From NCBI GenBank assembly GCA_004017535.1, contig SAJS01000005.1, forward strand, positions 292,845 to 356,844: a stretch of DNA of 64,000 bases. Reading direction: 5' to 3'. Origin of the DNA: Mesorhizobium sp. (lineage in GTDB: Bacteria > Pseudomonadota > Alphaproteobacteria > Rhizobiales > Rhizobiaceae). Shown here one piece after another: positions 25,211 through 33,375 of this stretch (position 1 is the first letter of the stretch; each line of letters starts with the position of its first letter). Position numbers and translations under genes: made by a program. The notes under the pieces were generated by a model that did no database searches, was not told the DNA's origin, and saw only the letters and a list, made by a program, of their open reading frames with translations.

Positions 25211-27247
25211 GTGGCGAAACCAAAACAGCTCGCGACGAAATGCATGGCGTTGCGCCTCGGCGCCGCGATCCTCGCCATGCCGGTCGCCGACGCGCTTGCC
25301 GACAATGTCGTTCCGGACGACCAGGTCGTTCAAGGAAGCCTCTGCGTCGGGCTCGACTGCGTCGACAACGAGTCCTTCGGGTTCAACACGATCGTCATGA
25401 AGGAAAACAACACACGCATCTACTTCAACGACACGAGCACGACCGCCGGATTTGCCGCCAATGACTGGGCGCTGATTGCGAACGATTCCGCCTCTGGCGG
25501 CGCCAACTACTTTGGCATCCAGGATGCGACGAACAACAAGATGGTGTTCCGCGTCGATGCGGGCGCTCCCGAGAATTCGGTCTATGTCAACAGCTCGGGC
25601 AATCTGGGCCTGGGCACGTCCAATCCGACTCTCGGCCTGCAGATAACCCGAAGCGACACGCCGGCGATCCGCCTGGAGCAGACAAACGCCGGCGGCTTCA
25701 CGGCGCAGACATGGGACGTCGGCGGCAACGAGGCGAATTTCTTCATACGCGACTCCACGAATGGCAGCCTGCTGCCGTTCCGCATCCGCCCGGGCGCGCC
25801 GACAAGCAGCCTCGACATCGCAGCGAACGGCAATGTCGGTCTCGGCACCGCTTCCCCCACCAGCAAGCTGCATGTCTATGGAGCCGCCGACCAGGATACG
25901 TTCGAGACGATCGGCGTGTCCTCGGCCGCCAGCGCCGATGCGCTGACCTTCGGCTATGGCGGCGCCAGCTTCGGCGCCGGAACCTCGCTGATCAATGCGC
26001 ATTCGGCCACCGGCTCGAGCGGCCGGCTTCTGCTTGCCACCGACGGCGTGACCCGTATGACCATCGACGCAAACGGCAATGTCGGCATCGGCACGACCGC
26101 GCCCGCCGCCGGCCTCGACGTCGTGGGCACCGTTCGCTTCGCATCGCTTGCGGGCTGCACCTCCGGCATCGGCACCAATGCCGCGGGCGACCTGGCCTGC
26201 ATCAGCGGCGGCGGAAATCCGCCCTATTACGACACGACCGCCTCCGGCACGCAGCCGAACGCCAGCGGCACCAACTCCACCGCGGCCGGCTCCGGCAGCA
26301 ACGCCAGCGGCACCAATGCGCTGGCCGGCGGCACCAACAACCAGTCGCAGGGCGACAACACCACCGTCATCGGCTCGAACAACAGCGTCACCGGCGACGA
26401 CAGCGGCGCCTTCGGCACTGGCAACACCGTCAGGGGCAATGGCAGCTACGCGATCGGCGACCCCAATGTCGTAAATGGCGACAAGTCCTTCGTCTATGGC
26501 GACGACAATTCCGTCAACGCCCCGAACCTCGCCGGCAACGGCAACGGTATCCAGGTCTTCGGCTCGAACAACATCGTCGCGAGCACCGCCAATTCGTCGG
26601 GATCGGTGGTGGTCGGATCGGGCAGCACGGTCAACGCCACAAATGCGCTGGCGTTCGGCAATGGCACGACGGTCACCGGCGCCAACGCGATCGCCATGGG
26701 GTCGGGCGCATCCTCGGCCGGCCTGAACGCCGTTGCGATCGGCGCCGGCGCCAGCGCCGCCTATGCGGGCGCGGCCGCCTACGGCTCGGGCGCGGTCGCG
26801 ACAAGGCAGAACGAGCAGGTGTTCGGCACGGCGGGCAACACCTATTCGATGCCCGGCCTGACGTCGGCGGCGAGCTCGTCGGCCCAGGCCGGCGCGATCG
26901 AGATCGTCACCACCGATGCCAGCGGCCATCTCGCCTCCGTGACCCCGGGCTCGCTCGGCTTTTCCGATCCCGCGCAATTCAACAGCCTCAACTCCCGCAT
27001 CGACAGCGTCGGCAGCCGCGCCTATTCCGGCGTCGCCATGGCGATGGCGCTGGCCGGCGCGCCGACCGTGCTGCCGGACGAGAAATTCGTCACCACCTTG
27101 AACTGGGGCACGTTCGAGGGCGCCAATGCCTTTGCGCTCAGCGCAGGCGCCCGGCTCGGCTCGCAGCTCCAGCTCAATGGCGGCATCGCCATCGAACCCA
27201 ACCGGAACATGGCCGGCGGACGGCTGGGCCTGAGGATGAGTTGGTAG
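25211..27247 (+). CDS. Trimeric-autotransporter-like adhesin (YadA head and anchor)
   Basis: The 678-residue protein has a signal peptide (LRLGAAILAMPVADALA). Residues about 125-310 hold three repeats of the form GN-[LV]-G-[LI]-GT-xx-P followed by a Leu-rich strand (NLGLGTSNPTLGLQI, NVGLGTASPTSKLHV, NVGIGTTAPAAGLDV), as in phage tail-fibre shafts. From about 345 to 530 come YadA-head-like repeats rich in Asn, Gly, Ser and Ala (VIGSNNSV, ALAFGNGTTV, AIAMGSGASS, AVAIGAGASA). The last 80 residues match a YadA membrane anchor (SGVAMAMALAG, then four beta strands) and end in Trp. It should be a surface adhesin. The start is GTG with a strong site. Confidence 0.8.
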   Translation: MAKPKQLATKCMALRLGAAILAMPVADALADNVVPDDQVVQGSLCVGLDCVDNESFGFNTIVMKENNTRIYFNDTSTTAGFAANDWALIANDSASGGANYFGIQDATNNKMVFRVDAGAPENSVYVNSSGNLGLGTSNPTLGLQITRSDTPAIRLEQTNAGGFTAQTWDVGGNEANFFIRDSTNGSLLPFRIRPGAPTSSLDIAANGNVGLGTASPTSKLHVYGAADQDTFETIGVSSAASADALTFGYGGASFGAGTSLINAHSATGSSGRLLLATDGVTRMTIDANGNVGIGTTAPAAGLDVVGTVRFASLAGCTSGIGTNAAGDLACISGGGNPPYYDTTASGTQPNASGTNSTAAGSGSNASGTNALAGGTNNQSQGDNTTVIGSNNSVTGDDSGAFGTGNTVRGNGSYAIGDPNVVNGDKSFVYGDDNSVNAPNLAGNGNGIQVFGSNNIVASTANSSGSVVVGSGSTVNATNALAFGNGTTVTGANAIAMGSGASSAGLNAVAIGAGASAAYAGAAAYGSGAVATRQNEQVFGTAGNTYSMPGLTSAASSSAQAGAIEIVTTDASGHLASVTPGSLGFSDPAQFNSLNSRIDSVGSRAYSGVAMAMALAGAPTVLPDEKFVTTLNWGTFEGANAFALSAGARLGSQLQLNGGIAIEPNRNMAGGRLGLRMSW

Positions 27248-27266
27248 GAAGCGCCGGCGCTTAAAA

Positions 27267-27833
27267 ATGATCCCGATGCGAACAGTCACGATTCTCCTGG
27301 CGGCGATGCTGGCCGTGTGCGCCGCCGGGCCTGGCCTTGCCCAGACGCAGACCCAGGCCCCGGCGCCGGGCAAGAAGAAGGCGGCGCCGACCGCACCGGC
27401 GCCCACTGCGCCGGCCTGGCCGGCAAACGCCGCGCAGGCGATCTACCTTGCCCGCAGCACGATGATGGCTCTCCAGCAGGCGGTGGAAACAGGCAATTTC
27501 ACGGTGCTGAGGGACATGGGCTCGCCAGGCTTCCGCGCCCAGAACACCGCCGCCGACCTGGCGATCAGGTTCCAGGCGCTGCGCCAATCCGGCGCCGACC
27601 TGACGGCGGTTGCCGTCGTCGCCCCGCAGCTCTCCACGCCGCCCTTTCTCGATCCCCAGGAGCAGCTCCACCTTGTCGGCCTGTTTCCCACGCAACCGCT
27701 GGAGATCGATTTCGACCTGTCCTTCGAAAACGTCGACAACCGCTGGCGGATCTCAGCGATCGGCGTGACGACCGCCCCGGCGCCGAAAGGGCAGGAGGTG
27801 GGAGATGGCGAGAAGGTGAAGGGGGCGAAGTAA
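27267..27833 (+). CDS. Exported hypothetical protein downstream of the adhesin
   Basis: The 188-residue product has a signal peptide (MRTVTILLAAMLAVCAAGPGLAQ), a Pro/Ala/Lys-rich linker (residues 27-50), then a globular part that opens AQAIYLARSTMMALQQAVETGNFTVLRDMGSPGF and ends DNRWRISAIGV. The fold hints at an NTF2/SnoaL-like or DUF4019-like exported domain, not firmly. It follows the adhesin by 19 bases on the same strand and may be its cotranscribed accessory factor. The start could be either of two close ATGs. Confidence 0.65.
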   Translation: MIPMRTVTILLAAMLAVCAAGPGLAQTQTQAPAPGKKKAAPTAPAPTAPAWPANAAQAIYLARSTMMALQQAVETGNFTVLRDMGSPGFRAQNTAADLAIRFQALRQSGADLTAVAVVAPQLSTPPFLDPQEQLHLVGLFPTQPLEIDFDLSFENVDNRWRISAIGVTTAPAPKGQEVGDGEKVKGAK

Positions 27834-27844
27834 AAGCAGTTTTC

Positions 27845-28058
27845 GGCCTGCGCCGCGGCAACTGGCGCGACGAGCCGGTCGGTCCTGCACGGCCAAGCCA
27901 TGGCCCTTGGCCACCGGGATCTTCGCCGCGCTAGTGCCCTGGCTGATGCTGAACCGCGGGTGCATGCTCGGCCACCCCGACGCTACCAAACCCCAAGCGA
28001 GGCCACGTGATCGATCCGGTCTGGATCGGCAGACGCTGGGAGGGCACGGTGAGGTGCT
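27845..28058 (+). pseudogene. Decayed copy of the DOPA-dioxygenase-like gene
   Basis: The bases align with the middle and end of the intact gene at 21391-21816: GGCAACTGGCGCGACGAGCC against GGCAACTGGCACGACAGGAA, a near-identical GTGCCCTGGCTGATGCTGAAC block, and a closing GTCTGGATCGGCAGACGCTG with GAGGTGCTG. The translated core reads [17 protein letters not shown]. The 5' part with the metal-binding [10 protein letters not shown] is missing, and indels break the frame. The remnant stops about 17 bases from the end of the ABC-3C ATPase gene, so it marks the left edge of that island. Confidence 0.75.
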
Positions 28059-28075
28059 GAGCGTTGCTGGTGAAC

Positions 28076-29911
28076 CTACAATAGACCGAACCGACCGTCC
28101 GCTGGGTTACGGGTAAATACCGTCATCGCCAGATTTGTATCAACACTCTCCGGTGGATGCTGGTTTTCGATAATGATGATCTGGCTACTCTTCCCATGAT
28201 GCTGGATGAGGTAGTTGTAGAAGCGTTCCTTTAAATCAGTTCCCTGCAAGGCGGTATCTTCGTCGCCCTCGGGTTTGAAGTACGCGAGAAGTGGGGAATC
28301 CATCACCACGAAGCCAGGATGTGGCAGATCATGCTCTTGGCAATACTCAAGGAGAGCGAGCGTCACGGCGGCATGCGTGATCGCCCGAAGCCCTTTTCCT
28401 CGGCTCCCCCTGGGCTTGCCGTCGATCACGAAGTCGCTGGCCTCCTTGTCGAAATGCACCCTGCATTGCCCGGGAAAATTCCAGGCCCGCAAGATGCCTT
28501 CAATCTTCTGTGAGAGCGCATGCGCGGTGGACTCGGGAATTCCGGCGGCCACCTTGTTTGGTGTATCCCTCGGCGTTTCCGGAACGTCGTTTATGAGGCT
28601 TTCTCTCCTAGCTAGCAATTTTTCGACCTGCGCGTGCAGGGTAAGAACTTTCTGCTGTTTCGCCTTCGTCTCCAGGAGTTCTTGGAAGTTGGCGCGTGCA
28701 TCCGCAACTTGCGGTGAAATCGTCTGCGCGATTTCACTTTGCAGCAAATCGTACTGCTCGTTGTATTCCTTGTTATTGGAACGAAGTGCCGACGCTTCGT
28801 GCTTGAGACCGCTGACCGTCTGATGCAGTTCGAACGAGAGATGTTCGATTTTCAGAATTTCCGCATTGGCGGCCTCGACCACCGCTCCGACATTTCCATC
28901 GCAGTCGGTATCCGTGTGTTGTTGGTTGGGAGCCGCGCCACATAGTGGGCAAGAAACTTGTTCGAAATGGATGAATAATGAGCCTTCTTCACTAATTGCC
29001 TGCAATCGTTTTTTATCGACATCGTAATGCTGATCCAAAAGTGCGAAGCGCACCAGCAACTCTTCAATCTCGACGAGGCGCTGTTCGACCGCTTCGCGGG
29101 CCACGAAGACCTCGCGGCGCTTAGCGACCGTTTGATCAAGTTCCTTCTGGACGGTTGTCAGTTCCTCCCGCCTGCCTTCAATAGTCCGATCGAGCTTACT
29201 CAATTGGTCATTAAGTTCCTCGGCCGTTGCCCCGTGCTCAGAGATCTGATCGGTTAGCTCGCTTATAAGCTCATCGATAAGGGCGAGCTGCCTTGAATTG
29301 TCACCGTCCGCATTGTCTGATGCTGATATCACGGATGAATCATCCACGCCGGTCAGCAGGAGTTTCAGGGTCGCAAGCTCTGCGGTCTTGAGCGTGAACT
29401 GACCGCCCCAGAAGGGTGACCCTGATTGCTGAATCTCGCCTTCCTGGATGATTATCAGTCGCGCGAGATTTCTGAAGCTAAGGCTTACGGTGGTTCCATT
29501 TCGGGCGCTCTTGAGAATGCGCTTGCCGAGCAGACCTATCTTGTCCAGCAGGAATCCGGAAATATTGTCCACTTTCTCGTGGCCGTGGCTTTGCTTCAGT
29601 TTCGTCGGCTCTCCAGCACCTTCGCCTAGGGGCGTCATCACAAAGTCGCCTCCGGAGATACCTCGGTCGAATTTCCAGGCGGTGTCGTCACTCGCACCCA
29701 TCGAGAGCGCTATCGACGCGTATGGGACACGCTCAGGTATCTCCTTTAGCGAGGAGCCGCCCAGCATGAAATCGATGGCTTCGGCCAGGAAGGATTTTCC
29801 AGTGTCTGACGCGCCACAAATGACGTTAACACCTTGTGCGAACGCGAGCTTAGCTTCCTTACCGCCGGGTCCGGTGAAGCGTATCTCCTCGAGATGAAGG
29901 TAGGTGCTCAT
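28076..29911 (-). CDS. ABC-3C system ATPase, SMC/Rad50-like with zinc hook
   Basis: The 611-residue protein begins with an SMC/RecN-type ATPase half: Walker A GASDTGKS at 33-40 and a Q-loop glutamine in IIIQEGEIQQ near 156. Coiled coils span about 205-300 and 350-440, joined by a CPLC zinc-hook motif at 321-324. The second ATPase half has RGSRGKGLRAITHAA (signature position, 501-515) and FVVMDSP (Walker B, 534-540). It is much shorter than a true SMC. It overlaps the middle-component gene by ATGA. In ABC-3C conflict systems this subunit senses or moves on nucleic acid and gates the effector. Confidence 0.82.
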   Translation of the reverse strand: MSTYLHLEEIRFTGPGGKEAKLAFAQGVNVICGASDTGKSFLAEAIDFMLGGSSLKEIPERVPYASIALSMGASDDTAWKFDRGISGGDFVMTPLGEGAGEPTKLKQSHGHEKVDNISGFLLDKIGLLGKRILKSARNGTTVSLSFRNLARLIIIQEGEIQQSGSPFWGGQFTLKTAELATLKLLLTGVDDSSVISASDNADGDNSRQLALIDELISELTDQISEHGATAEELNDQLSKLDRTIEGRREELTTVQKELDQTVAKRREVFVAREAVEQRLVEIEELLVRFALLDQHYDVDKKRLQAISEEGSLFIHFEQVSCPLCGAAPNQQHTDTDCDGNVGAVVEAANAEILKIEHLSFELHQTVSGLKHEASALRSNNKEYNEQYDLLQSEIAQTISPQVADARANFQELLETKAKQQKVLTLHAQVEKLLARRESLINDVPETPRDTPNKVAAGIPESTAHALSQKIEGILRAWNFPGQCRVHFDKEASDFVIDGKPRGSRGKGLRAITHAAVTLALLEYCQEHDLPHPGFVVMDSPLLAYFKPEGDEDTALQGTDLKERFYNYLIQHHGKSSQIIIIENQHPPESVDTNLAMTVFTRNPADGRFGLL

Positions 29912-30399
29912 GAAAGCAGCCCTGGCGTTTGAGGAGGCTGAAACTGACTAGGCCAGCCTTCGAAGAATGCCCGCGTCACGCCGCGTATCTCCTCGGCGGA
30001 CAGAGCGCCAAATCGGTCGACGGTCCATTTCGCGCGATCCAGTAGTGCGAGCGTGTATTCCGCCTCCAATAGCCCGACGAAGGGAGATGCCTTGTCCGTG
30101 GCTGAAAAGGTAATGCCTTCAGAGGAAACCGAACGTTCAACTAGCGCGCGGCTGACCATAAGCATCAATCCTCGCTCAACCAATTCCCTGCGAACAAGAA
30201 GCTCGCCCGCGCGGAAGGGCAAAGGAGCGTGCAAGCTGTCAGGGCCCCCTGCGTCCTTGGTGTGCACTGTCAAGTAGTCAAGCTCCACTAGCTTTTGAAG
30301 ATCGTAGCCTTTCGGGAAGGCGGCGAGCAATATCGCCAGCGATCGCACGCCGGTCTCAAGTGGGCTGTTGAAGGCCGTGCGCCGTGATACCTCAGACAT
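29908..30399 (-). CDS. ABC-3C middle component
   Basis: The 163-residue helical protein starts MSEVSRRTAFNSPLETGVRSLAILLAAFPKGYDLQKLVELDYL, a winged-helix-like opening seen in ABC-3C middle components. It continues SLHAPLPFRAGELLVRRELVERGL, then DKASPFVGLLEAEYTLALLDRA near residues 105-125. It is thought to bridge effector and ATPase. Its gene overlaps both neighbours (8 bases with the effector, 4 with the ATPase), fixing the three as one translational unit. The name rests on context plus pattern; motif evidence alone would be thin. Confidence 0.75.
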   Translation of the reverse strand: MSEVSRRTAFNSPLETGVRSLAILLAAFPKGYDLQKLVELDYLTVHTKDAGGPDSLHAPLPFRAGELLVRRELVERGLMLMVSRALVERSVSSEGITFSATDKASPFVGLLEAEYTLALLDRAKWTVDRFGALSAEEIRGVTRAFFEGWPSQFQPPQTPGLLS

Positions 30400-31492
30400 T
30401 CGGCACTACCCAAGTCAGCCTGTCCTCGTTGGCGAGTTGGTGACAGATTCCCATCTTGTCTTGTGTTTTCAATGCTGGGGTGAGCGCGTTGGACAAAGGC
30501 GTCACAGCCATGGATTTGTCCACCGTTGCGCGCATGCGCTCGAAGCCATTCGCATGATTTGGGTCATCGCAAGTATCGATCACGGCGTGATAGACTTCAT
30601 CCTGTAGGTCTTCAAAGGTTCCGTCGGGAACGGTATCCCTCGCGAAATTGCGGAGCGATTCAGCGTGATAGAAGCGCTCACGTTGGCGCAGGAAATCGCG
30701 TTGGGAATGGCTTTCCGACGCTATAGACGATGGGTCGAGGTAGCTTTTGCCGTCCCGCTCTCCATACGCATCCAGTAACTGGCGTATATAGCGGCTTTCG
30801 TGCGCACTGACAGTAGCGGGTGGAGCGGTGGTTGGCCCGCGACCGGGCAATCCCCCGCCAAATCTTACAGTATGATAGGGTGTGGCCACGTGCGCGGACA
30901 ACAGTTCCAGGACTGATTTTGAAGAAAAGATGGCGAAATCAAAGTTATTGAAATGTTCCAGCAGCGTGCCAGTCAGTTCCACATCCACGGTCGTTGTAAT
31001 GCCATTCCGACAATGCTTGTCCCAGTTGGCGCGCGCCTCGGCTTTGAGCTTTGCCGGGTTGTTCAAAAGTCTCTCTAGCGTGGTGCCGATATCGTTTGTG
31101 CACATGAAAAAATGTTTTTGCGGCGGAATGAAGTCCCCTTTGTACGAGTAGTAGATGATCTTGCCGATCTCGACCCAGATGTCGGAGGGCCGGAGCGGAT
31201 GATCATATCGCTTGCATTGGAAATTCTCCCACAAGCCTGCGAAGCCACTAGCAGATAAGAAGCCCGCAATATCAACACCGTAGTCACCAGCTCCGCCAAA
31301 CCTTCTCACCTTCAGGAATGGCGGTATCAACGTGCTAGCCCATTCTTCCGTGAACTCTTCCCATTCGTCAGGTGAGAAGGAGCGAACGCGCACACCTTTT
31401 GGAACCGGCAGGCCGCTCATGATGTGTGCGGCCGTCGGCGTTGCGGCTGGCGGCTTCGGATTGACGGGCTTTAGGGTATTAGGATCGAGCAT
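30392..31492 (-). CDS. ABC-3C effector with restriction-endonuclease-like N-terminal domain
   Basis: The 366-residue protein has an N-terminal PD-(D/E)xK-type domain: EEFTEEWAS near 45-53, GGAGDYGVDIAGF at 66-78 with Asp74, and ENFQCKRY at 89-96 giving Gln92-x-Lys94. This is the Mrr-like 'GvD...QcK' form that recognises or cuts DNA. KHFFMCTND follows as the next core strand. The C-terminal 150 residues (SRYIRQLLDAYGER onwards, with REFYHAESL-like helix and a WVVPNV ending) should be the ABC-3C C-terminal domain. It is the first gene of the operon. Likely a nuclease held inactive until the ATPase senses invasion. Confidence 0.78.
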   Translation of the reverse strand: MLDPNTLKPVNPKPPAATPTAAHIMSGLPVPKGVRVRSFSPDEWEEFTEEWASTLIPPFLKVRRFGGAGDYGVDIAGFLSASGFAGLWENFQCKRYDHPLRPSDIWVEIGKIIYYSYKGDFIPPQKHFFMCTNDIGTTLERLLNNPAKLKAEARANWDKHCRNGITTTVDVELTGTLLEHFNNFDFAIFSSKSVLELLSAHVATPYHTVRFGGGLPGRGPTTAPPATVSAHESRYIRQLLDAYGERDGKSYLDPSSIASESHSQRDFLRQRERFYHAESLRNFARDTVPDGTFEDLQDEVYHAVIDTCDDPNHANGFERMRATVDKSMAVTPLSNALTPALKTQDKMGICHQLANEDRLTWVVPNV

Positions 31493-31867
31493 CTCTTCAC
31501 CGCCGGGTTGACCGGGATCTCTAGACGACGTGACAGTCCATTCAGCAACATGTTTGCCGAATCAAGGGGCAAATACAGAATACAACCGAGCCGCGATCGA
31601 ATGGCATTCTGTTAAGAAGTGAGGATATTTCTTCAAGCAGACAGTCTGCACTGCCCCAAATCGGCCTTTAGCGGTCACTTTCCACCTTGAACGCGGCTAG
31701 TCCAAAGGTCTACCGCAATGGGGTGGCCTTCAGACTGCCCGTTAAAGGCAGTGAGAGCAAACACGGACGGAATCTCGTTAGCCCAATCAACCTGACTTCG
31801 GCAAAAGGATTAACTGACGACCTACAAACGAGATTTTGAGTTAGACGGGACGGAGGCGCCCGCTACC
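31493..31867. other. A+T-richer intergenic region upstream of the ABC-3C operon
   Basis: No gene, tRNA, transposase or clear inverted repeat is visible. The stretch is as A+T-rich as the operon itself (for example GAGGATATTTCTTCAAGCAG) and ends where the decayed MoaD-like sequence begins. It should hold the operon promoter and the right-hand junction of the island. Confidence 0.45.
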
Positions 31868-32063
31868 TCTGCCGGTTCGGCAGCCGCAAGATCTCCGCGC
31901 CGACGGCAGCTCCTGCTCCACGTATCGCAACAGATCGCCCGTCGATCGCCACCGCGATTCCGCGATCGATAAATGGCGCAATCCCGGGATGCGCCAGCTT
32001 GCGGAACAGCTCCCTGATGCCGTTGGTCCCGATGTCTTGCCTTGCCTCCGGCGCGGGCGCTGA
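31868..32063 (-). pseudogene. Decayed copy of the MoaD/ThiS-like gene
   Basis: Read on the minus strand, one frame gives GIRELFRKLAHPGIAPFIDR then GIAVAIDG, matching DIRELFRKLAEQYPGIEPWI and DRGIAVAIDG of the intact gene at 34225-34470. Past that point the frame drifts and the C-terminal Gly-Gly is gone. The 5' end with the first beta strand is also lost. DNA identity is obvious by eye over about 190 bases (CTCCACGTATCGC, CAGCTTGCGGAACAG). It marks the right edge of the A+T-rich ABC-3C island. Confidence 0.72.
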
Positions 32064-32114
32064 CTAGGCGCTACAGGATCACCTGAATCCAGCTGACTCG
32101 GAGTCCGGCCCCCC

Positions 32115-32297
32115 TCAATCCTCATCCTCCACCACGAACGACAGCGCGATCAGGTCGTCGGTATCGATGCCGCCATGGCCATTGTCCAGCACGTCCGCGA
32201 CCTTCTGGAAGGCCAGCATGTCATCCGTGCTGAGCTTGGCGGCCCTCAGCCTTTCCTGCAAACCCGACACCCTGGTTTCCAACGTCGTGGTGATCAT
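32115..32297 (-). CDS. Small hypothetical protein
   Basis: The 60-residue product is an alpha-helical, acidic peptide: MITTTLETRVSGLQERLRAA, then KLSTDDMLAFQKVADVLDNG and an acidic end (VVEDED). GGAGG lies five bases before the ATG. I know no family. The gene overlaps the end of the upstream membrane-protein frame by 77 bases; if both are real, the pair is coupled. Confidence 0.5.
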   Translation of the reverse strand: MITTTLETRVSGLQERLRAAKLSTDDMLAFQKVADVLDNGHGGIDTDDLIALSFVVEDED

Positions 32298-32574
32298 GCT
32301 TGCCTCCGTTGCTGTTCAACGCCGCGTTCCAGATGCCCAGCATGAGGCATGAGAACACCACCGGCCCGATGAAAAGGCCGATCGCTATGCCCATGGCCGC
32401 GGCAACGCTCATCCGCTCCGCTTTCGCGGCAATCTTTGTAGGTCCGCTATCGGCCGGGATGAGACTGAGAAGGGAAAGGTTGCGATGGTCCAGCGCGCTG
32501 TTGTCGTTTGCCGGCAACCGCTCCCGGAAAAGGAACTGCTGCTCGCCAAAGGGCTCGCAGGCACTCAGCCGCAT
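32221..32574 (-). CDS. Hypothetical protein with one membrane segment
   Basis: The 117-residue frame starts three bases after the stop of the zinc-ribbon gene, with GGAGG eight bases before its ATG, so coupled translation is likely. Residues about 55-85 (MSVAAAMGIAIGLFIGPVVFSCLMLGIW) form one membrane helix; the rest is polar and ends His-rich (GGKHDHHDVG). The overlap with the next small gene makes its exact end uncertain. No known family. Confidence 0.45.
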   Translation of the reverse strand: MRLSACEPFGEQQFLFRERLPANDNSALDHRNLSLLSLIPADSGPTKIAAKAERMSVAAAMGIAIGLFIGPVVFSCLMLGIWNAALNSNGGKHDHHDVGNQGVGFAGKAEGRQAQHG

Positions 32575-32577
32575 GGG

Positions 32578-32781
32578 TCACGCCTCCGAGAACGCCGCCC
32601 TGTCATGTTGTTTGAAAAGCGCCAGCTTGGCCGAGTAGCCAAGCCTGAGCTTGGTCTTGCAGGCCTCGCAGCGGAAGGTGCTCACCGCCTTGAACCACGA
32701 AGCTTTTCTGATGATCGGCTGGTGGCAGTTTGGGCATTCGTAGCGGAGACTTGCGTCCCGCAACTCATCGGAAATCGACAC
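32578..32781 (-). CDS. Zinc-ribbon small protein
   Basis: The 67-residue product has two cysteine knuckles: CPNC at 16-19 and CEAC at 38-41, separated by about 18 residues with two Lys/Arg-rich turns, a zinc-ribbon layout. The tail is KLALFKQHDRAAFSEA. It could bind nucleic acid or protein. A similar protein starts at the left window edge. Its stop is directly followed by the next frame's ATG. Confidence 0.68.
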   Translation of the reverse strand: MSISDELRDASLRYECPNCHQPIIRKASWFKAVSTFRCEACKTKLRLGYSAKLALFKQHDRAAFSEA

Positions 32782-33003
32782 TGTTCACCTCGGCCCCGGT
32801 TCTTCTTCTTCGATCGGATCGCCCGCCACCTGTGGGCAAGTGGCGGGCGATCCAGCCACTGACGATGAAGGGACTGATCGCTCGTCAGCGCAGCCCTAAT
32901 GAGATCGCCGGGCTTATGTTTCACGAGGGGGACCAATGCGCCGGCGCATGAGACCTCAGTCCCCATCAGCGGAACCTAATGTTCCTCGCACGCTTAAGGC
33001 CAC

Positions 33004-33375
33004 ATGAGCAGGCGCGGTCTCGACTTCTTCGACAAATGGATGGCGGAGCATCTGCCGAACGTGCTGACGGACGATCCGGTCGCGGTGAGCGATCTTGCCG
33101 ACGAGATGATGAAGGCGGCCGCGCGCGAAGGCATCGCGGCCAGCGAGATCGATGAGGAAGTCGACAGCGTCTTCGAGGTTATCTTCGAGGCGCTGCAACA
33201 TCGCGAAGGCAGTCTGGGGGAGAGCGACCAGGCTGTCTTCGAATTGCTTGCAGGGCGGCTGGCAAAGGAAGCCGGCATCACCCAGGAACAGGCCGGCGAG
33301 CTGATCGAGACGGTCGGGACCGACTGGGAAGCGCTCCTTCGCGAGGCGCATTTTGTGAAAGAGCAGGGCGAATGA
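33004..33375 (+). CDS. DUF768 protein fused to a DUF3606-like module
   Basis: Residues 1-70 are a full DUF768 domain (RGLDFFDKWMAEHLPNVL, then VAVSDLADEMMKAAAREGI and EIDEEVDSVFEVIFEA). Residues about 78-120 carry a second module: LAKEAGITQEQAGELIETVG followed by TDWEALLREAHFV, the same pattern as the stand-alone genes at 226-426 and 3082-3282. The stop overlaps the next DUF768 gene by ATGA. The function is unknown; the fusion suggests the two small families act together. Confidence 0.78.
   Translation: MSRRGLDFFDKWMAEHLPNVLTDDPVAVSDLADEMMKAAAREGIAASEIDEEVDSVFEVIFEALQHREGSLGESDQAVFELLAGRLAKEAGITQEQAGELIETVGTDWEALLREAHFVKEQGE

Noticed and set aside
25016-27406. A 796-residue open frame antisense to the adhesin gene
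   Set aside because: It is rich in Ala, Gly, Arg and Asp with no domain, and mirrors the codon bias of the real gene on the plus strand, which has a signal peptide and known repeats.
31493-32063. A possible mobile-element end or attachment site at the right edge of the ABC-3C island
   Set aside because: I found no transposase, tRNA, integrase or clear direct repeats at either edge; only the decayed genes mark the boundaries.
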